NCBI GenBank assembly: GCA_025965975.1
Contig: JAOPVX010000211.1
Location: forward strand, 1 to 36,456
DNA length: 36,456 nt
Direction: 5' to 3'
Source of the DNA: Mycobacterium sp.
Lineage (GTDB): Bacteria; Actinomycetota; Actinomycetes; Mycobacteriales; Mycobacteriaceae
Positions 7,814 to 16,420 of the stretch are shown piece after piece. Under the pieces are notes generated by a model, which saw only the letters and a program-made list of their open reading frames with translations, had not been told where the DNA came from and made no database searches. The translations under genes and the position numbers were made by a program. Numbering within the stretch: position 1 is the stretch's first letter; every line of letters starts with the position of its first letter.

Positions 7814-8815
7814 ATGCGAACCAAGAACCTGGGAACCCTGGGCGCCACGTCGGCAATCGGTCTGGGGCTGTTGGGTATGAGCGGCGGTGCATACGGAGCC
7901 ACCGATCGCGCAGAGAGTATTACCACCATCCACGCCGCGGTTGACGCCGGAATCACGCTGCTCGACACCGGCGACTTCTACGGTATGGGGCACAACGAAA
8001 TGCTGCTGGCTGACGCGCTAGAAAAAATGGATCGCAACGCCGTTCAGATCAGCGTCAAATTCGGCAGCCAGCGCGGCCCAGACGGCGCCTTCCTCGGCTT
8101 CGACGCGCGCCCGAACACGGTGAAAACATCACTCGCATACTCCCTGCAGCGACTACGCACTGACCACATCGACGTGTATCGCCCGGCTCGACTCGACCCG
8201 AGTATTCCCATCGAGGACACAGTCGGGGCGATAAAAGAGATGATCAATGCTGGCTACGTGCGCCACCTCGGACTGTCGGAAGTCAGTGCAGAAACCATTC
8301 GACGCGCCCACGCCGTTCACCCCGTCAGTGACCTACAGATCGAGTACTCGCTGATCTCCCGCGGACCCGAGGGCGAAATCCTGGACACATGCCGCGAGCT
8401 CGGTATCGGTGTTACCGCCTACGGTGTGCTGTCGCGCGGACTGCTCAGCGGCCACTGGTCAGCAGACCGCACCGATCTTGGCGACTTCCGCACCCGCAAT
8501 CCACGATTCAACAACGAGAATCTGAGCCGCAACCTCGCCCTCGTCGATCGACTGCGAGACGTAGCGGCCGGTCTCGGCGTCTCAGTAGCACAGGCCGCGA
8601 TCGCGTGGGTGGGCGCTCAGGGCGACAACATCGTCCCGCTGATCGGGGCACACACGCGCCACAGACTCGCCGAATCCTTAGGCGCGGTCGACGTCGAATT
8701 CACTGCCGAGCAACTCGCCGCGATCGAAGAAGCGGTGCCGAAAGGTGCAGCCGCTGGTGACCGCTACGACGCCACCCAGATGGCGATGCTCGACAGCGAG
8801 CACCACGACGTCTAG
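7814..8815 (+). CDS. Aldo/keto reductase
   Basis: 333 residues, full length for the AKR (Tas/YakC-like) TIM-barrel family. Catalytic Asp51 and Tyr56 (L-L-D-T-G-D-F-Y-G) and Lys82 (S-V-K-F-G) are present. The usual His of the Y-Y-x-H-R-V-D-P strand is replaced: here Y-R-P-A-R-L-D-P with Ala125. The C-terminal NADPH-binding loop (V-P-L-I-G-A-H-T-R-H-R-L) is intact. ATG 7814 has TAAGGA upstream. Family members reduce aldehydes or ketones with NADPH; loss of the His may shift pH optimum or substrate. The next gene, for an MBL hydrolase, is 117 bp away on the same strand. Confidence 0.9.
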   Translation: MRTKNLGTLGATSAIGLGLLGMSGGAYGATDRAESITTIHAAVDAGITLLDTGDFYGMGHNEMLLADALEKMDRNAVQISVKFGSQRGPDGAFLGFDARPNTVKTSLAYSLQRLRTDHIDVYRPARLDPSIPIEDTVGAIKEMINAGYVRHLGLSEVSAETIRRAHAVHPVSDLQIEYSLISRGPEGEILDTCRELGIGVTAYGVLSRGLLSGHWSADRTDLGDFRTRNPRFNNENLSRNLALVDRLRDVAAGLGVSVAQAAIAWVGAQGDNIVPLIGAHTRHRLAESLGAVDVEFTAEQLAAIEEAVPKGAAAGDRYDATQMAMLDSEHHDV

Positions 8816-8932
8816 GAGCTGGAGCGTTCGACGCTGCACGCCCCGTAGCGGCACGGATCGTGTTGGCTGCCAGTGACTGCAGGACATCAACCCCTCTGAG
8901 ACCACCGGATCAAGTAGATATGGAGCGACACG

Positions 8933-9867
8933 ATGACACGCGATTCACTACCGCCGGGATGGACCCGTTTCCGGTTCGGCGATATCGTCTGCACGGTAGT
9001 GTCCGACGGGATCCTCGAAATGGGACGCGCCTGCGCCAACTTTCCCACAGCCGACCCGGCGGATCTCGATCGATTGTTGGTGGAGCACTACCTGCCGGTC
9101 GAAAACGTTCGGCTCAACCAAAACCTTCTCATTGTCGACACCGGCGAGAGGCGGATCCTGTTTGACACTGGAGTAGGAATCAATGCGGAACTGGGGCGCG
9201 CGACGTTCGGCCCGGCCACAGGTCGGGCCATCCCGAACATGCGGGCGGCCGGCATCGACCCAACTGACATCGATATTGTCGCCATCACCCACGCCCATCC
9301 AGACCATTGTTGGGGATTGGTCGACGACGATGGCAACAGGCTGTATCCCAACGCGGACATCGCAATAAGCGCTAGCATTTCGAGTATTGGACAGACCTTT
9401 CCCGCGTTGAGACGGCTCCCAACGAGCATATGAAGGATCATTTCAGGGGCGCGCACAAGAATCTGATGCCCTACCGCGACCGCCTGCTCCTACTCGACGA
9501 TGGATCCGAACTGGCACCGGGAATCACCGCCATCGCGACACCCGGACACAGCCCCGGGCACCTCGTATATTGCATTACCAGCGACGGGCAGACCATGATC
9601 TGCTGGGGGGACTTGTGCCATCATCAGGTTCTGCTCCTCAAGCGACCGCAGTGGGCATTCCTCTTTGACTACGACCAATCCGCTGCCACGAATCAGCGCA
9701 CGCGGATATATGACCTTGTCGATACGAACCGGTTTGCTGTCTTCGCCTATCACTTCCCCTTCCCGGGGTTCGGTCATCTCGTCCGTGACGACGGCGCGTA
9801 TACCTGGTTGCCCGCCGAACTTGACCTTGCGGCACCTGCCACGGTTCACGAAGGAGCCTCGAAATGA
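8933..9867 (+). pseudogene. MBL-fold metallo-hydrolase, one frameshift
   Basis: The first frame (8933-9433) carries the metal site H-A-H-P-D-H at residues 120-125 (T-H-A-H-P-D-H-C-W-G). The second frame, open through 9376 to 9867, carries H-F-E-Y-W-T-D-L-S, then T-P-G-H-S-P-G-H, G-D-L-C-H-H and Y-H-F-P-F-P-G, the remaining ligands. The frames join at about 9374-9376, where one missing base would restore a ~310-residue quorum-quenching-lactonase/AttM-like or related hydrolase. An ATG at 9430 could start a C-terminal piece, but it would lack half the metal site. It overlaps the amidohydrolase start by 4 bp. An assembly error is possible because everything else about the gene looks normal. Confidence 0.82.
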
Positions 9868-10820
9868 GAGCGCCCAGAATCGATATCCACAGTCATTTCG
9901 TGCCGGATTTCTACCGGCAGGCGCTCCTGGACGCGGGGCATTCTCGCCCAGACGGCATCAAGGCCATCCCGGAATGGTCCGCGCGCTCGGCCCTTGCGCT
10001 GATGGACGAACTGAATATCCGAACATCGGTGCTATCGATCTCGTCACCCGGTGTGCATTTCGGTGATCCTCGCGGCGCCGCAGAACTGGCCCGACACGTC
10101 AACGACGAAGGTGCGCGCATCTGCGCAACGTATCCCGGACGATTCGGGTTGTTCGCCTCCGTGCTCGCCCCCGAGATCGACGCTTCGGTAACCGCGCTGC
10201 GCCGCGCGCTTGACACGCAGCACGCGGACGGGATTGTCCTCGAAACCAATAGTCACGGAATGTATCTCGGTAACGAAGCGCTTGAACCGCTGTATGCCGA
10301 ACTTCATCAGCGCCAATCAATCCTGTTCATTCACCCTACGACACCGTGCGGCGAGGATCTTGCCCTCGGATACCCGAAGCCGATGCTGGAATTCATGTTC
10401 GACACCACGCGATCAGTCACTAACATGATCCTGTCCGGGATACTCGAGCGGTATCCGGACATGAAGGTGATCGTGCCTCATGCCGGCGCGGCGCTCTCGG
10501 TGCTAGCCAACCGCATCGAACTGCTCTTGCCGCTACTTACTCCGCCCGGCCAGCCCGCACTCCCGAGCGTCCGTTCCGCGCTGGCTCAATTGCATTTCGA
10601 TCTCGCTGGCGCACCCATAGCTGAGCTCCTCGGAGCTCTGATGCAGGTTGCCGATATCGGAAAGATCCACTACGGCAGTGACTTCCCGTTTACTCCAGCT
10701 GCCGCCTGCGTGGCCCTTAGCGACCGGATCGACGAGACACCAATGCTCGATGACGCCACCAAGATGCGCGTGCTCGCCGAGAATAGTCGTGAACTCCTCG
10801 ACGGGGCACACACAACTTGA
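9864..10820 (+). CDS. Amidohydrolase-2 family (ACMSD-like decarboxylase/hydrolase)
   Basis: 318 residues. Metal ligands appear in order: H-S-H near residue 9-11 (I-D-I-H-S-H-F-V), His in F-I-H-P-T-T-P, His in V-P-H-A-G-A-A-L, Asp in Y-G-S-D-F-P-F. This is the amidohydrolase-related/ACMSD group, whose members decarboxylate or hydrolyse aromatic acids or ring-opened products. The ATG overlaps the stop of the MBL gene (ATGA), so translation is coupled. With the upstream SDR, AKR and MBL genes it suggests a small catabolic module for an aromatic or lactone-type compound; this is inference. Confidence 0.88.
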   Translation: MRAPRIDIHSHFVPDFYRQALLDAGHSRPDGIKAIPEWSARSALALMDELNIRTSVLSISSPGVHFGDPRGAAELARHVNDEGARICATYPGRFGLFASVLAPEIDASVTALRRALDTQHADGIVLETNSHGMYLGNEALEPLYAELHQRQSILFIHPTTPCGEDLALGYPKPMLEFMFDTTRSVTNMILSGILERYPDMKVIVPHAGAALSVLANRIELLLPLLTPPGQPALPSVRSALAQLHFDLAGAPIAELLGALMQVADIGKIHYGSDFPFTPAAACVALSDRIDETPMLDDATKMRVLAENSRELLDGAHTT

Positions 10821-11128
10821 TCAACTCGAGCAGCGCGTCGAACGAAAGCACCTGGACCCCGGGAGGGGTGGCCGCAGAGCTGCGGAACGGCACTTCGGTG
10901 ATGTTCATCGGGCTGTTCGATCCCCTAACCCCTTCGAAACTCGTGTCCGTTTTTGACTATACGGTGTCGCCGCGGTCCCTAGGCCGAACGACGGCATCGA
11001 CATAGCTGCTGTCCTTGAGCCGTAGCAGCACGCCGTTGGCCAGGACTCGAGGGGATGTCGGAGTACGGGCCAGCGCGGTTCGTCGGGCTGTGTTGCCCGC
11101 CAACCGTGGTCGGCCGGCCCGGCGTTCA
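10821..11128. other. Gap between convergent genes, no recognised gene
   Basis: Several minus-strand frames are open (for example one ending V-L-S-F-D-A-L-L-E-L-I-K near 10820-10910 and one ending S-S-Y-V-D-A-V-V-R-P near 10960-11070) with protein-like composition, but I cannot assign a family. They may be remnants of one minus-strand gene. Confidence 0.3.
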
Positions 11129-11242
11129 TCAATCGACGGCCGCCTTGATGACAAGAACAACGTCAAGCAGGCCAATCATGACAAGGCCGATTCCGAGATA
11201 CGTGGGCGGTCGACGGCGGGACAGCGGCAGGTCGCGGCGCAT
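11129..11242 (-). CDS. Small single-pass membrane protein (hypothetical)
   Basis: A 37-residue frame, M-R-R-D-L-P-L-S-R-R-R-P-P then TYLGIGLVMIGLLDVVLVIK: a basic, Pro-containing N-terminus followed by one hydrophobic helix. The positive-inside rule would put the N-terminus in the cytoplasm. It begins 26 bases after the DUF1684 stop on the same strand. The ribosome binding site is weak, so this is tentative. Confidence 0.4.
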   Translation of the reverse strand: MRRDLPLSRRRPPTYLGIGLVMIGLLDVVLVIKAAVD

Positions 11243-11268
11243 AGGGCGATCGACCCCGCAGGCCCGAC

Positions 11269-12036
11269 TCACCGCGGATTTTGTTCGCCGGCCTCGACAG
11301 CGATGGAGAGCCTGTTCTCCGATGGTGCCACCGGGCACGTCGCATAGTCGGTGAACGAGCACGGCAGGTTCGACGCCCGGTTGAAGTCGACCGCCACTGG
11401 GCCGTCGGCCTCTGGTGCGGCGATCGAAAGTGACCTGGCGCCAGGGTATGTCGTCACGCCGCTGGTGGCGTCGGTGAACAGCACATGCAGCCCGCCGTCG
11501 GGGCGGCCGAAGGCGACGAGCTGCTGTGCGGCACCGGCCAGTTCGAAGTCGATGACGCCGACGGCGTTGTGGTGGTGTTCGAGTCCTTCGACGACGGCGC
11601 CCGTCGTGACGATCTTCGGCTGCTCGTACCCTGTGAACGTGCCTGTCACACGCCACCGTTGGCTCGGCGGGTAGGCCGGAATGCCGTGGTATCGCGCCAG
11701 GTGCGGCGATTTCGGATCGTGCACCCGCAATGCGACGGAGCCGGTTCGACGGATGACCTCGATTCGCCGGTCGCCGTCGGTGACGAGCAGCCCCGGCGCG
11801 CCCTCAACCGGCTCCAGTTTCTTGGTTCCGTCGATGCCCTCGACGTACACCGTGTTGGCGTCTGCTCGCCAGCGGCCGGGAAGGTCGGCTACGGTCTCGG
11901 ATTCGTCGGTGAGCCAGTACAAGCCGGTGATGCTGACCCAGCCGAGCGGATCGCCATAGTAGCGTTCGCGCTCAGTGTGCCACTCGTTCCAAGCGGCCTC
12001 GAACGTCGCCTCGGTGGTATCCCCGGTGATCGTCAT
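11269..12036 (-). CDS. DUF1684 domain protein
   Basis: 255 residues, the full length of the DUF1684 family. Typical features are E-R-Y-Y-G-D-P-L-G-W-V-S near the N-terminus, R-W-R-V-T-G-T-F in the middle, and V-D-F-N-R-A-S-N-L-P-C-S-F-T-D-Y-A-T-C-P followed by P-x-x-N-R-L near the C-terminus. The two Cys of C-S-F-T-D-Y-A-T-C are conserved in the family. Function is unknown. There is no signal peptide. It is last but one in the minus-strand operon of three LLM monooxygenases, 50 bp after the gene at 12087; an AAAGGA precedes the ATG at a long spacing. A role in sulfur-compound breakdown is suggested only by its neighbours. Confidence 0.85.
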   Translation of the reverse strand: MTITGDTTEATFEAAWNEWHTERERYYGDPLGWVSITGLYWLTDESETVADLPGRWRADANTVYVEGIDGTKKLEPVEGAPGLLVTDGDRRIEVIRRTGSVALRVHDPKSPHLARYHGIPAYPPSQRWRVTGTFTGYEQPKIVTTGAVVEGLEHHHNAVGVIDFELAGAAQQLVAFGRPDGGLHVLFTDATSGVTTYPGARSLSIAAPEADGPVAVDFNRASNLPCSFTDYATCPVAPSENRLSIAVEAGEQNPR

Positions 12037-12086
12037 GATGCACGCGTTCCTTTCTCGTGGTGGTGTCGATGACTCGGATCGATGGG

Positions 12087-13487
12087 TTAACCTGTTGCGC
12101 TGCGGTCGGTCTGGACGCTGCGTCGTCGCGTCAGTGGTTCACGAAGTCCGAGGTGACCGCGCAGCGTCGTCGACGTGTATTTGGTCCGGTATACGCCGCG
12201 TTCCTGCAACTCGGGCACCAGCCAGTCGACGATCTCGTCGAGTCCGCCGGGCACGATGTATGGCGAGATGTTGAAGCCGTCGGTCGCGCCGGCACGTACC
12301 CAGTGGGCGAGTTCGTCGGCGACCTGGCCCGGCGTGCCGACGAATCCCGAGCGCGCCGAGGTTTCGATCGCGACCTCGCGCAGCGACAGGTTCTTGGCCT
12401 CGGCGAGCGCACGCCACTCATTGGCGATGGCGATCGGATCCTTGCCGTCCCTGGCCGCGCCGCGAGTCACCGAGATCGGTGCAGGTACCGGGTCATCTTC
12501 GGGAAGTGGGCCATCGGGGTCGCGGTCGGAGAGGTCGCGCCCCCACACCTGACCCACGAGCGACAACGCTGTCTGGCCGGTGTATTGGCCGTCGAGCACC
12601 CAGCGGCGCTTCTCGTCGACTTCCGACGCCTTCTGAGCCAGCACGATCTGGGTTCCCGGCAGGATCTTGATGTCGTTGGCCGGCCTGCCCGCGGCGAGCA
12701 GTCGCGTGCGGATGTCGTTGGCGAAAGCGAGCGCGTCGTCGAAGTGCGTGCCGTGCCGCGAAAAGATGACATCGGCGTTGGCTGCCGCGAAGTCGCGGCC
12801 CGTTGGCGAATCTCCGGCCTGGAAGATGACCGGGTGTCCCTGCGGGCTGCGCGGCAACGTCGCGTCCAGCGAGATGTCGAACTGCGACGTCGAAATGTCC
12901 GGGTGCCGTATGGCATTCGGATCGGCCCAGGTCTCATACTCGGTGGAGGTCGCGATGGCGTCGTCGGCCCACGAGTCCCAGATCGCGCGGGCGGTGCGGA
13001 TGAATTGGCCGGCCCGCTCATACCGCAGTTCGTGATCGAGGAAACCGCCGCGCCGGAAGTTCTCCCCGGTCCAGGCGTTGTCGGTGGTGACGGCGTTCCA
13101 CCCCGCCCGGCCCCCGGAAAGGAGGTCGAGGCCCGCCAGGCGTCGGGCGAGGTCTGCGGGTTCGTTGTACGTGGTGTTCTGGGTGGCGACCAGACCGATG
13201 TGTTCGGTGATGCCTGCCAGCGCGGTCAGTTGGGCGATGGCGTCGGGGCGGCCGGCGATGTCGAGGTCCAGGATCTTGCCGTCCTGCTCGCGAAGTCGCA
13301 GACCCTCCCCGAGGAAGAACGCGTCGAACAATCCGCGCTCAGCCGTGGTGGTGATGCGGCGGAAGGTCTCGAAGTCGATCTGTGAACCGCTTGCTGGATC
13401 TGACCAGATCGTCGTGTGGTTGACGCCTTGGAAGAACACGCCGAAGTGCACGTGTGCGTCGGGTCGGGGTACGTCGGCGGTGCTCAT
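12087..13487 (-). CDS. NtaA/SnaA/DszA-type FMN-dependent monooxygenase
   Basis: 466 residues, the usual length for this luciferase-like group. F-F-Q-G-V-N-H-T-T-I-W near the start, A-E-R-G-L-F-D-A-F-F-L-G-E, then N-T-T-Y-N-E-P and G-G-R-A-G-W-N-A-V-T-T with the family's conserved G-R-x-G-W-N core, and H-P-V-I-F-Q-A-G-D-S-P-T-G-R, a flavin/phosphate-binding strand. Members use FMNH2 from a partner reductase to cleave C-S or C-N bonds (DszA acts on dibenzothiophene sulfone, NtaA on nitrilotriacetate). The ATG at 13487 is 7 bases after the previous gene's stop. No flavin reductase gene is in the window. Substrate unknown; an organosulfur compound is inferred from context. Confidence 0.9.
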   Translation of the reverse strand: MSTADVPRPDAHVHFGVFFQGVNHTTIWSDPASGSQIDFETFRRITTTAERGLFDAFFLGEGLRLREQDGKILDLDIAGRPDAIAQLTALAGITEHIGLVATQNTTYNEPADLARRLAGLDLLSGGRAGWNAVTTDNAWTGENFRRGGFLDHELRYERAGQFIRTARAIWDSWADDAIATSTEYETWADPNAIRHPDISTSQFDISLDATLPRSPQGHPVIFQAGDSPTGRDFAAANADVIFSRHGTHFDDALAFANDIRTRLLAAGRPANDIKILPGTQIVLAQKASEVDEKRRWVLDGQYTGQTALSLVGQVWGRDLSDRDPDGPLPEDDPVPAPISVTRGAARDGKDPIAIANEWRALAEAKNLSLREVAIETSARSGFVGTPGQVADELAHWVRAGATDGFNISPYIVPGGLDEIVDWLVPELQERGVYRTKYTSTTLRGHLGLREPLTRRRSVQTDRSATG

Positions 13488-13494
13488 GGGTGAT

Positions 13495-14553
13495 TCAGAC
13501 CTTCGCGTAGCGGTTGGCGGGTCGGGCGAGGCCGAGGTTGGTCCGCAGCGAGGACCCCGGTACCGGTCGATGCGCCACGCCGGACTTGAGCAGGGCGGGC
13601 AGGGCGTAGCGTGCGAGCGCGGGTAGATCTTCGTCGATCACGGTGGGGAACAGACGCACACCGTCGGCGTGGACCGCGAGATCGGTCAGCAGGTCCACCA
13701 ATCCGCGTGTCGTACCGGTGTACTCGAGCCGCGGGCTGGGGTCGGCCTGCTGGTGTCGGTTCAGCGCGGCGAGGCGGTCGGCGGCAGATTCGTGCGGGGT
13801 GTCGAGCGTGACGTCGATCTCGATGAACGTCAGCCCGCTGCTGCGACGGGCTGCATCGACGGCCGCGTCGCGATCGCTCTCGGTGACGAGCACGACGTCG
13901 ACCTGCTGGCGATCGGCCTCGGTGCCGAACACCACCAGTTGGCCCTGCGGCGGTCTGGGAACGATGGCCGGGCCCTTCACCGTGAACGACTCACCTTCGA
14001 AGTCGATGTAGTGCAGCTTGTCCCGGTCCAGGAACCGGCCGCTGGCGTAGTCGCGGATGACGGCGTCGTCCTCCCACGAATCCCACAGGCTGCGGACCAC
14101 GGTGATGGAATCGCGCTGCTCGCGGTCCAGGTCGGCCTGTTCGGTGAGGATCGGTCTGCCCCACGCCGTTGCGGCCGCCGGATCGGCGACGCGAGCGGCG
14201 ATCCAGCCGCCACGACCGCGTGAGGAATGGTCGAGGGTGGCCAGTTGCGAGGAGGTGTGGAACGGCTCGGCGTAGGTGGTTTCGACGACGGGAACCAGGC
14301 CGATCGTCGAGGTGGTCGCGGCGACGAACGACGCCCGGTTGACCGCGTCGACGCGGGCTCTGATGCCGACCTTCGGCGGCAGGATCGAATCCTCGAACGT
14401 CGCCAGCGTGAATCCGGCATTCTCGGCCGCACGCACGTTGCGGGTCAGTACTCGTCCGCTCAGCGACTCGCTCGGCGGATGGTTCGCACGGCGCCATGCG
14501 GCCGGATGACGTCCCTGGCCGTCCAACTCGATGCCCAGCGCGAAAACGCTCAC
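13495..14553 (-). CDS. LLM-class flavin-dependent monooxygenase (divergent NtaA-like)
   Basis: 352 residues, shorter than DszA/NtaA (about 450). V-R-A-A-E-N-A-G-F-T-L-A-T-F-E-D, then T-S-T-I-G-L-V-P-V-V-E-T-T-Y-A-E-P and G-R-G-G-W-I-A-A-R match the family core, and Q-G-Q-L-V-V-F-G-T-E corresponds to the flavin strand. It lacks the usual insertion in the second half and is more divergent than its neighbours. Start GTG at 14553 overlaps the stop of the preceding gene by 4 bp (GTGA), so translation is coupled. It probably works with the flanking monooxygenases on related substrates. Confidence 0.85.
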   Translation of the reverse strand: MSVFALGIELDGQGRHPAAWRRANHPPSESLSGRVLTRNVRAAENAGFTLATFEDSILPPKVGIRARVDAVNRASFVAATTSTIGLVPVVETTYAEPFHTSSQLATLDHSSRGRGGWIAARVADPAAATAWGRPILTEQADLDREQRDSITVVRSLWDSWEDDAVIRDYASGRFLDRDKLHYIDFEGESFTVKGPAIVPRPPQGQLVVFGTEADRQQVDVVLVTESDRDAAVDAARRSSGLTFIEIDVTLDTPHESAADRLAALNRHQQADPSPRLEYTGTTRGLVDLLTDLAVHADGVRLFPTVIDEDLPALARYALPALLKSGVAHRPVPGSSLRTNLGLARPANRYAKV

Positions 14554-15620
14554 ACCACAACCTCTTTGCGGCTCGACTGCGCGGCCAGCGGCCTGCTCGG
14601 AATCTGCCTACGAAGAACCGGAGAGACGTCGGCCTGGAACAGGTCGAGGCTGCGACGCTTCTGGGCGGCCGTCACACCGTCGGCGTCGGCACTGAGGTGG
14701 ATCACCTCGTGACCGAGCTGCTCGCGGTAGCGACTCACCTTGTCGATCACTTGCTGCGGGCTACCGATCAACGCCGAGCTGCGGGCGACGAAGTCCTCGA
14801 TCGAGTCGAACACCGCTGGCAGCCCGGCGTGCCGCTGAAACGCCAAGCGGGTCTCGAAGGCCAGCCGGTACTCGGCCGCCGCCTGCTGGGATGTCGGCGC
14901 GATGTGGAAGCCGGCAGTTCCCGCGCCGACCAACGCGTCCTCGGCTGAGTGACCGTAGAACTCCCACCGCTGCCGGTAGTGACGGACCAGGTCGGCGTAG
15001 GGCTCGATCGGGTAGGTCACGTTGGCGGAGAAGATCGGGTCACCGTGACGTGCGGCGAGGTCGACGGAATCCCTACTCGTCGCACTGCCGTGCCAGATCC
15101 GGATCCGGCGTTGCAACGGCCGGGGGAGTGCTTTGGCGTTCACGAGCGGCGGCCGGAACCGGCCCGACCAGGTCACGTGTTCGCTCTCCCAAAGCATGCG
15201 GAACAGCTCGTAGCCTTCACGATTGCGGTCCCACTGGTCGGCGGTGGTCACGTGGAACAACTCGGCCTGCGCTGCACCGTTGCCCTTGCCGATGATCAGT
15301 TCCAGCCGCCCGCCGGACAGGTTGTCGAGCGTCGAATAGTCCTCGAACGCGCGCACCGGATCGAGCAGACTCAACGTTGTCACCCCGGTGAACAGTGCGA
15401 TTTTCGACGTCCGCGCCGCGATGTTGCTCAGCACCACCGGCGGGGAGGACGAGATGAACGGATCCTCGTGACGCTCTCCCACCGCGAAGCCGTCGAAGCC
15501 GAGTTCCTCGGCGAGCACCGCATTGTCCACGACCTCGCGCAGCCGATCGGCCGGACTCTTCTTCGCACCGGTCACGGGATCCGGATGATGAGTAATCAGC
15601 GTGATCAGCAGAAACTTCAT
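14550..15620 (-). CDS. LLM-class flavin-dependent oxidoreductase (bacterial luciferase-like)
   Basis: 356 residues from the ATG at 15620. M-K-F-L-L-I-T-L-I-T-H-H-P, then L-G-F-D-G-F-A-V-G-E-R-H-E, T-S-K-I-A-L-F-T-G-V-T-T-L-S and L-S-G-G-R-L-E-L-I-I-G-K-G-N match the luciferase-like barrel; I-R-I-W-H-G-S-A-T-S is the flavin-binding strand. The open frame extends 5' to 15764 but homology starts here, and a 13-codon ORF with a good ribosome site ends in an ATGA overlap with this start. It is the first main gene of the operon running down to the DUF1684 gene. Needs reduced flavin; substrate unknown. Confidence 0.88.
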   Translation of the reverse strand: MKFLLITLITHHPDPVTGAKKSPADRLREVVDNAVLAEELGFDGFAVGERHEDPFISSSPPVVLSNIAARTSKIALFTGVTTLSLLDPVRAFEDYSTLDNLSGGRLELIIGKGNGAAQAELFHVTTADQWDRNREGYELFRMLWESEHVTWSGRFRPPLVNAKALPRPLQRRIRIWHGSATSRDSVDLAARHGDPIFSANVTYPIEPYADLVRHYRQRWEFYGHSAEDALVGAGTAGFHIAPTSQQAAAEYRLAFETRLAFQRHAGLPAVFDSIEDFVARSSALIGSPQQVIDKVSRYREQLGHEVIHLSADADGVTAAQKRRSLDLFQADVSPVLRRQIPSRPLAAQSSRKEVVV

Positions 15621-15658
15621 CGGTGACCCTCGGCGGCCGAGTCGGTTGTCGTGGTCAC
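15617..15658 (-). CDS. 13-codon leader ORF coupled to the LLM operon
   Basis: GTG at 15658 follows GGAGGAG at 7 bases, better than the site of the main gene. It encodes M-T-T-T-T-D-S-A-A-E-G-H-R and ends in TGA overlapping the next ATG (ATGA). It may be a translational coupler or leader peptide, or the fused ends of a deleted gene. Too short to support by composition alone. Confidence 0.4.
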   Translation of the reverse strand: MTTTTDSAAEGHR

Positions 15659-15889
15659 ACCTGGTCTCCTCCATCGGTCCCGGCCGGCGCACCCGCACGC
15701 CCGGGACTGGGTGGTGTTGCTGTAGACGAACCTGCTCGTCGGCTGATTCATTCCCGCACTGCACCCATCGATAGAGCCGTCGGTCGTGGTGATGATGGTC
15801 TGGCCCTCATGTCTCGCTTTCTCGCCGGATCCAGGTGCGCCCGTGCTAGGTCAGTCGGCTGCCATATCGACGGTCGAGGCCCGTAACCC

Positions 15890-16078
15890 TCAAACGAGGT
15901 AGTAGAGCGCGTCGGATCTCGGGGTCGCGCCGGCAAGCGCTGCGCCGCGGTGTTCGCCGTCGAGACTTGCTTGCGCGTGGCGCAGTGCTTTGAGAGTCGC
16001 CGAGTCTTCCTCTTCTTCTTCGACGAAGACCTGCTCTGCCGGGAACCAGCGTTGGAAACCGATGTTCGTCAAAACGCT
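15890..16078 (-). pseudogene. Possible C-terminal (STAS) fragment of a SulP-type anion transporter
   Basis: The minus frame reads S-V-L-T-N-I-G-F-Q-R-W-F-P-A-E-Q-V-F-V-E, then four Glu, D-S-A-T-L-K-A-L-R-H-A. That resembles the end of STAS domains in SulP sulfate/anion transporters (G-F-x-x-W-F-P-x-x-x-V-F, S-A-T-L-x-A-V-R). No transporter barrel is present upstream, where the frame degenerates. From memory of the family only; the assignment is weak. It lies next to the YeiH-type sulfate exporter. Confidence 0.35.
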
Positions 16079-16263
16079 GCGCTGGGTGAAGGATATGGCC
16101 CGGTTGGTACGCGTGCGACGGCGAAGTCTGTTATGGCGTCGCGCCGCCGGCGGCAGCACCCTGCTTCCTAGATTCACCGCGATCCGATGTGTTGGTGAGC
16201 CGTAGTACGCAGGCGACGATGAGGCGGCGCCCGGCTGGGCGCCGGCAAGAGGTGGAGGCTGTG

Positions 16264-16416
16264 ATGGCGGAGTCCGAAGTGCCACACGAGACAGGGGAGG
16301 CCGCATCGCCCGGCAGCTGGATCGTGCGGGTTGGTGCCGATTGGTGGGCGATGATTCTCGGGTTGACGATCACCGCGCTTGCGGTGGTCGGTGTCCTGCC
16401 GAAGATTCCGTGGTGA
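16264..16416 (+). CDS. Small membrane protein paired with the sulfate exporter
   Basis: 50 residues from the ATG at 16264 (GTG 16261 is also possible). An acidic start ([12 protein letters not shown]) is followed by [22 protein letters not shown] and P-K-I-P-W: one transmembrane helix with a D-W-W motif at its entry. It ends 4 bases before the YeiH gene. As I recall, larger YeiH-like proteins begin with a comparable D-W-W-A helix, so this looks like that N-terminal helix encoded as a separate gene. A subunit or regulator of the exporter is inferred. Confidence 0.7.
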   Translation: MAESEVPHETGEAASPGSWIVRVGADWWAMILGLTITALAVVGVLPKIPW

Positions 16417-16420
16417 TCCG

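Noticed and set aside
12057-13385. Plus-strand 442-codon open frame
   Set aside because: It mirrors the NtaA-type monooxygenase on the minus strand; GC-rich third positions keep the antisense frame open.
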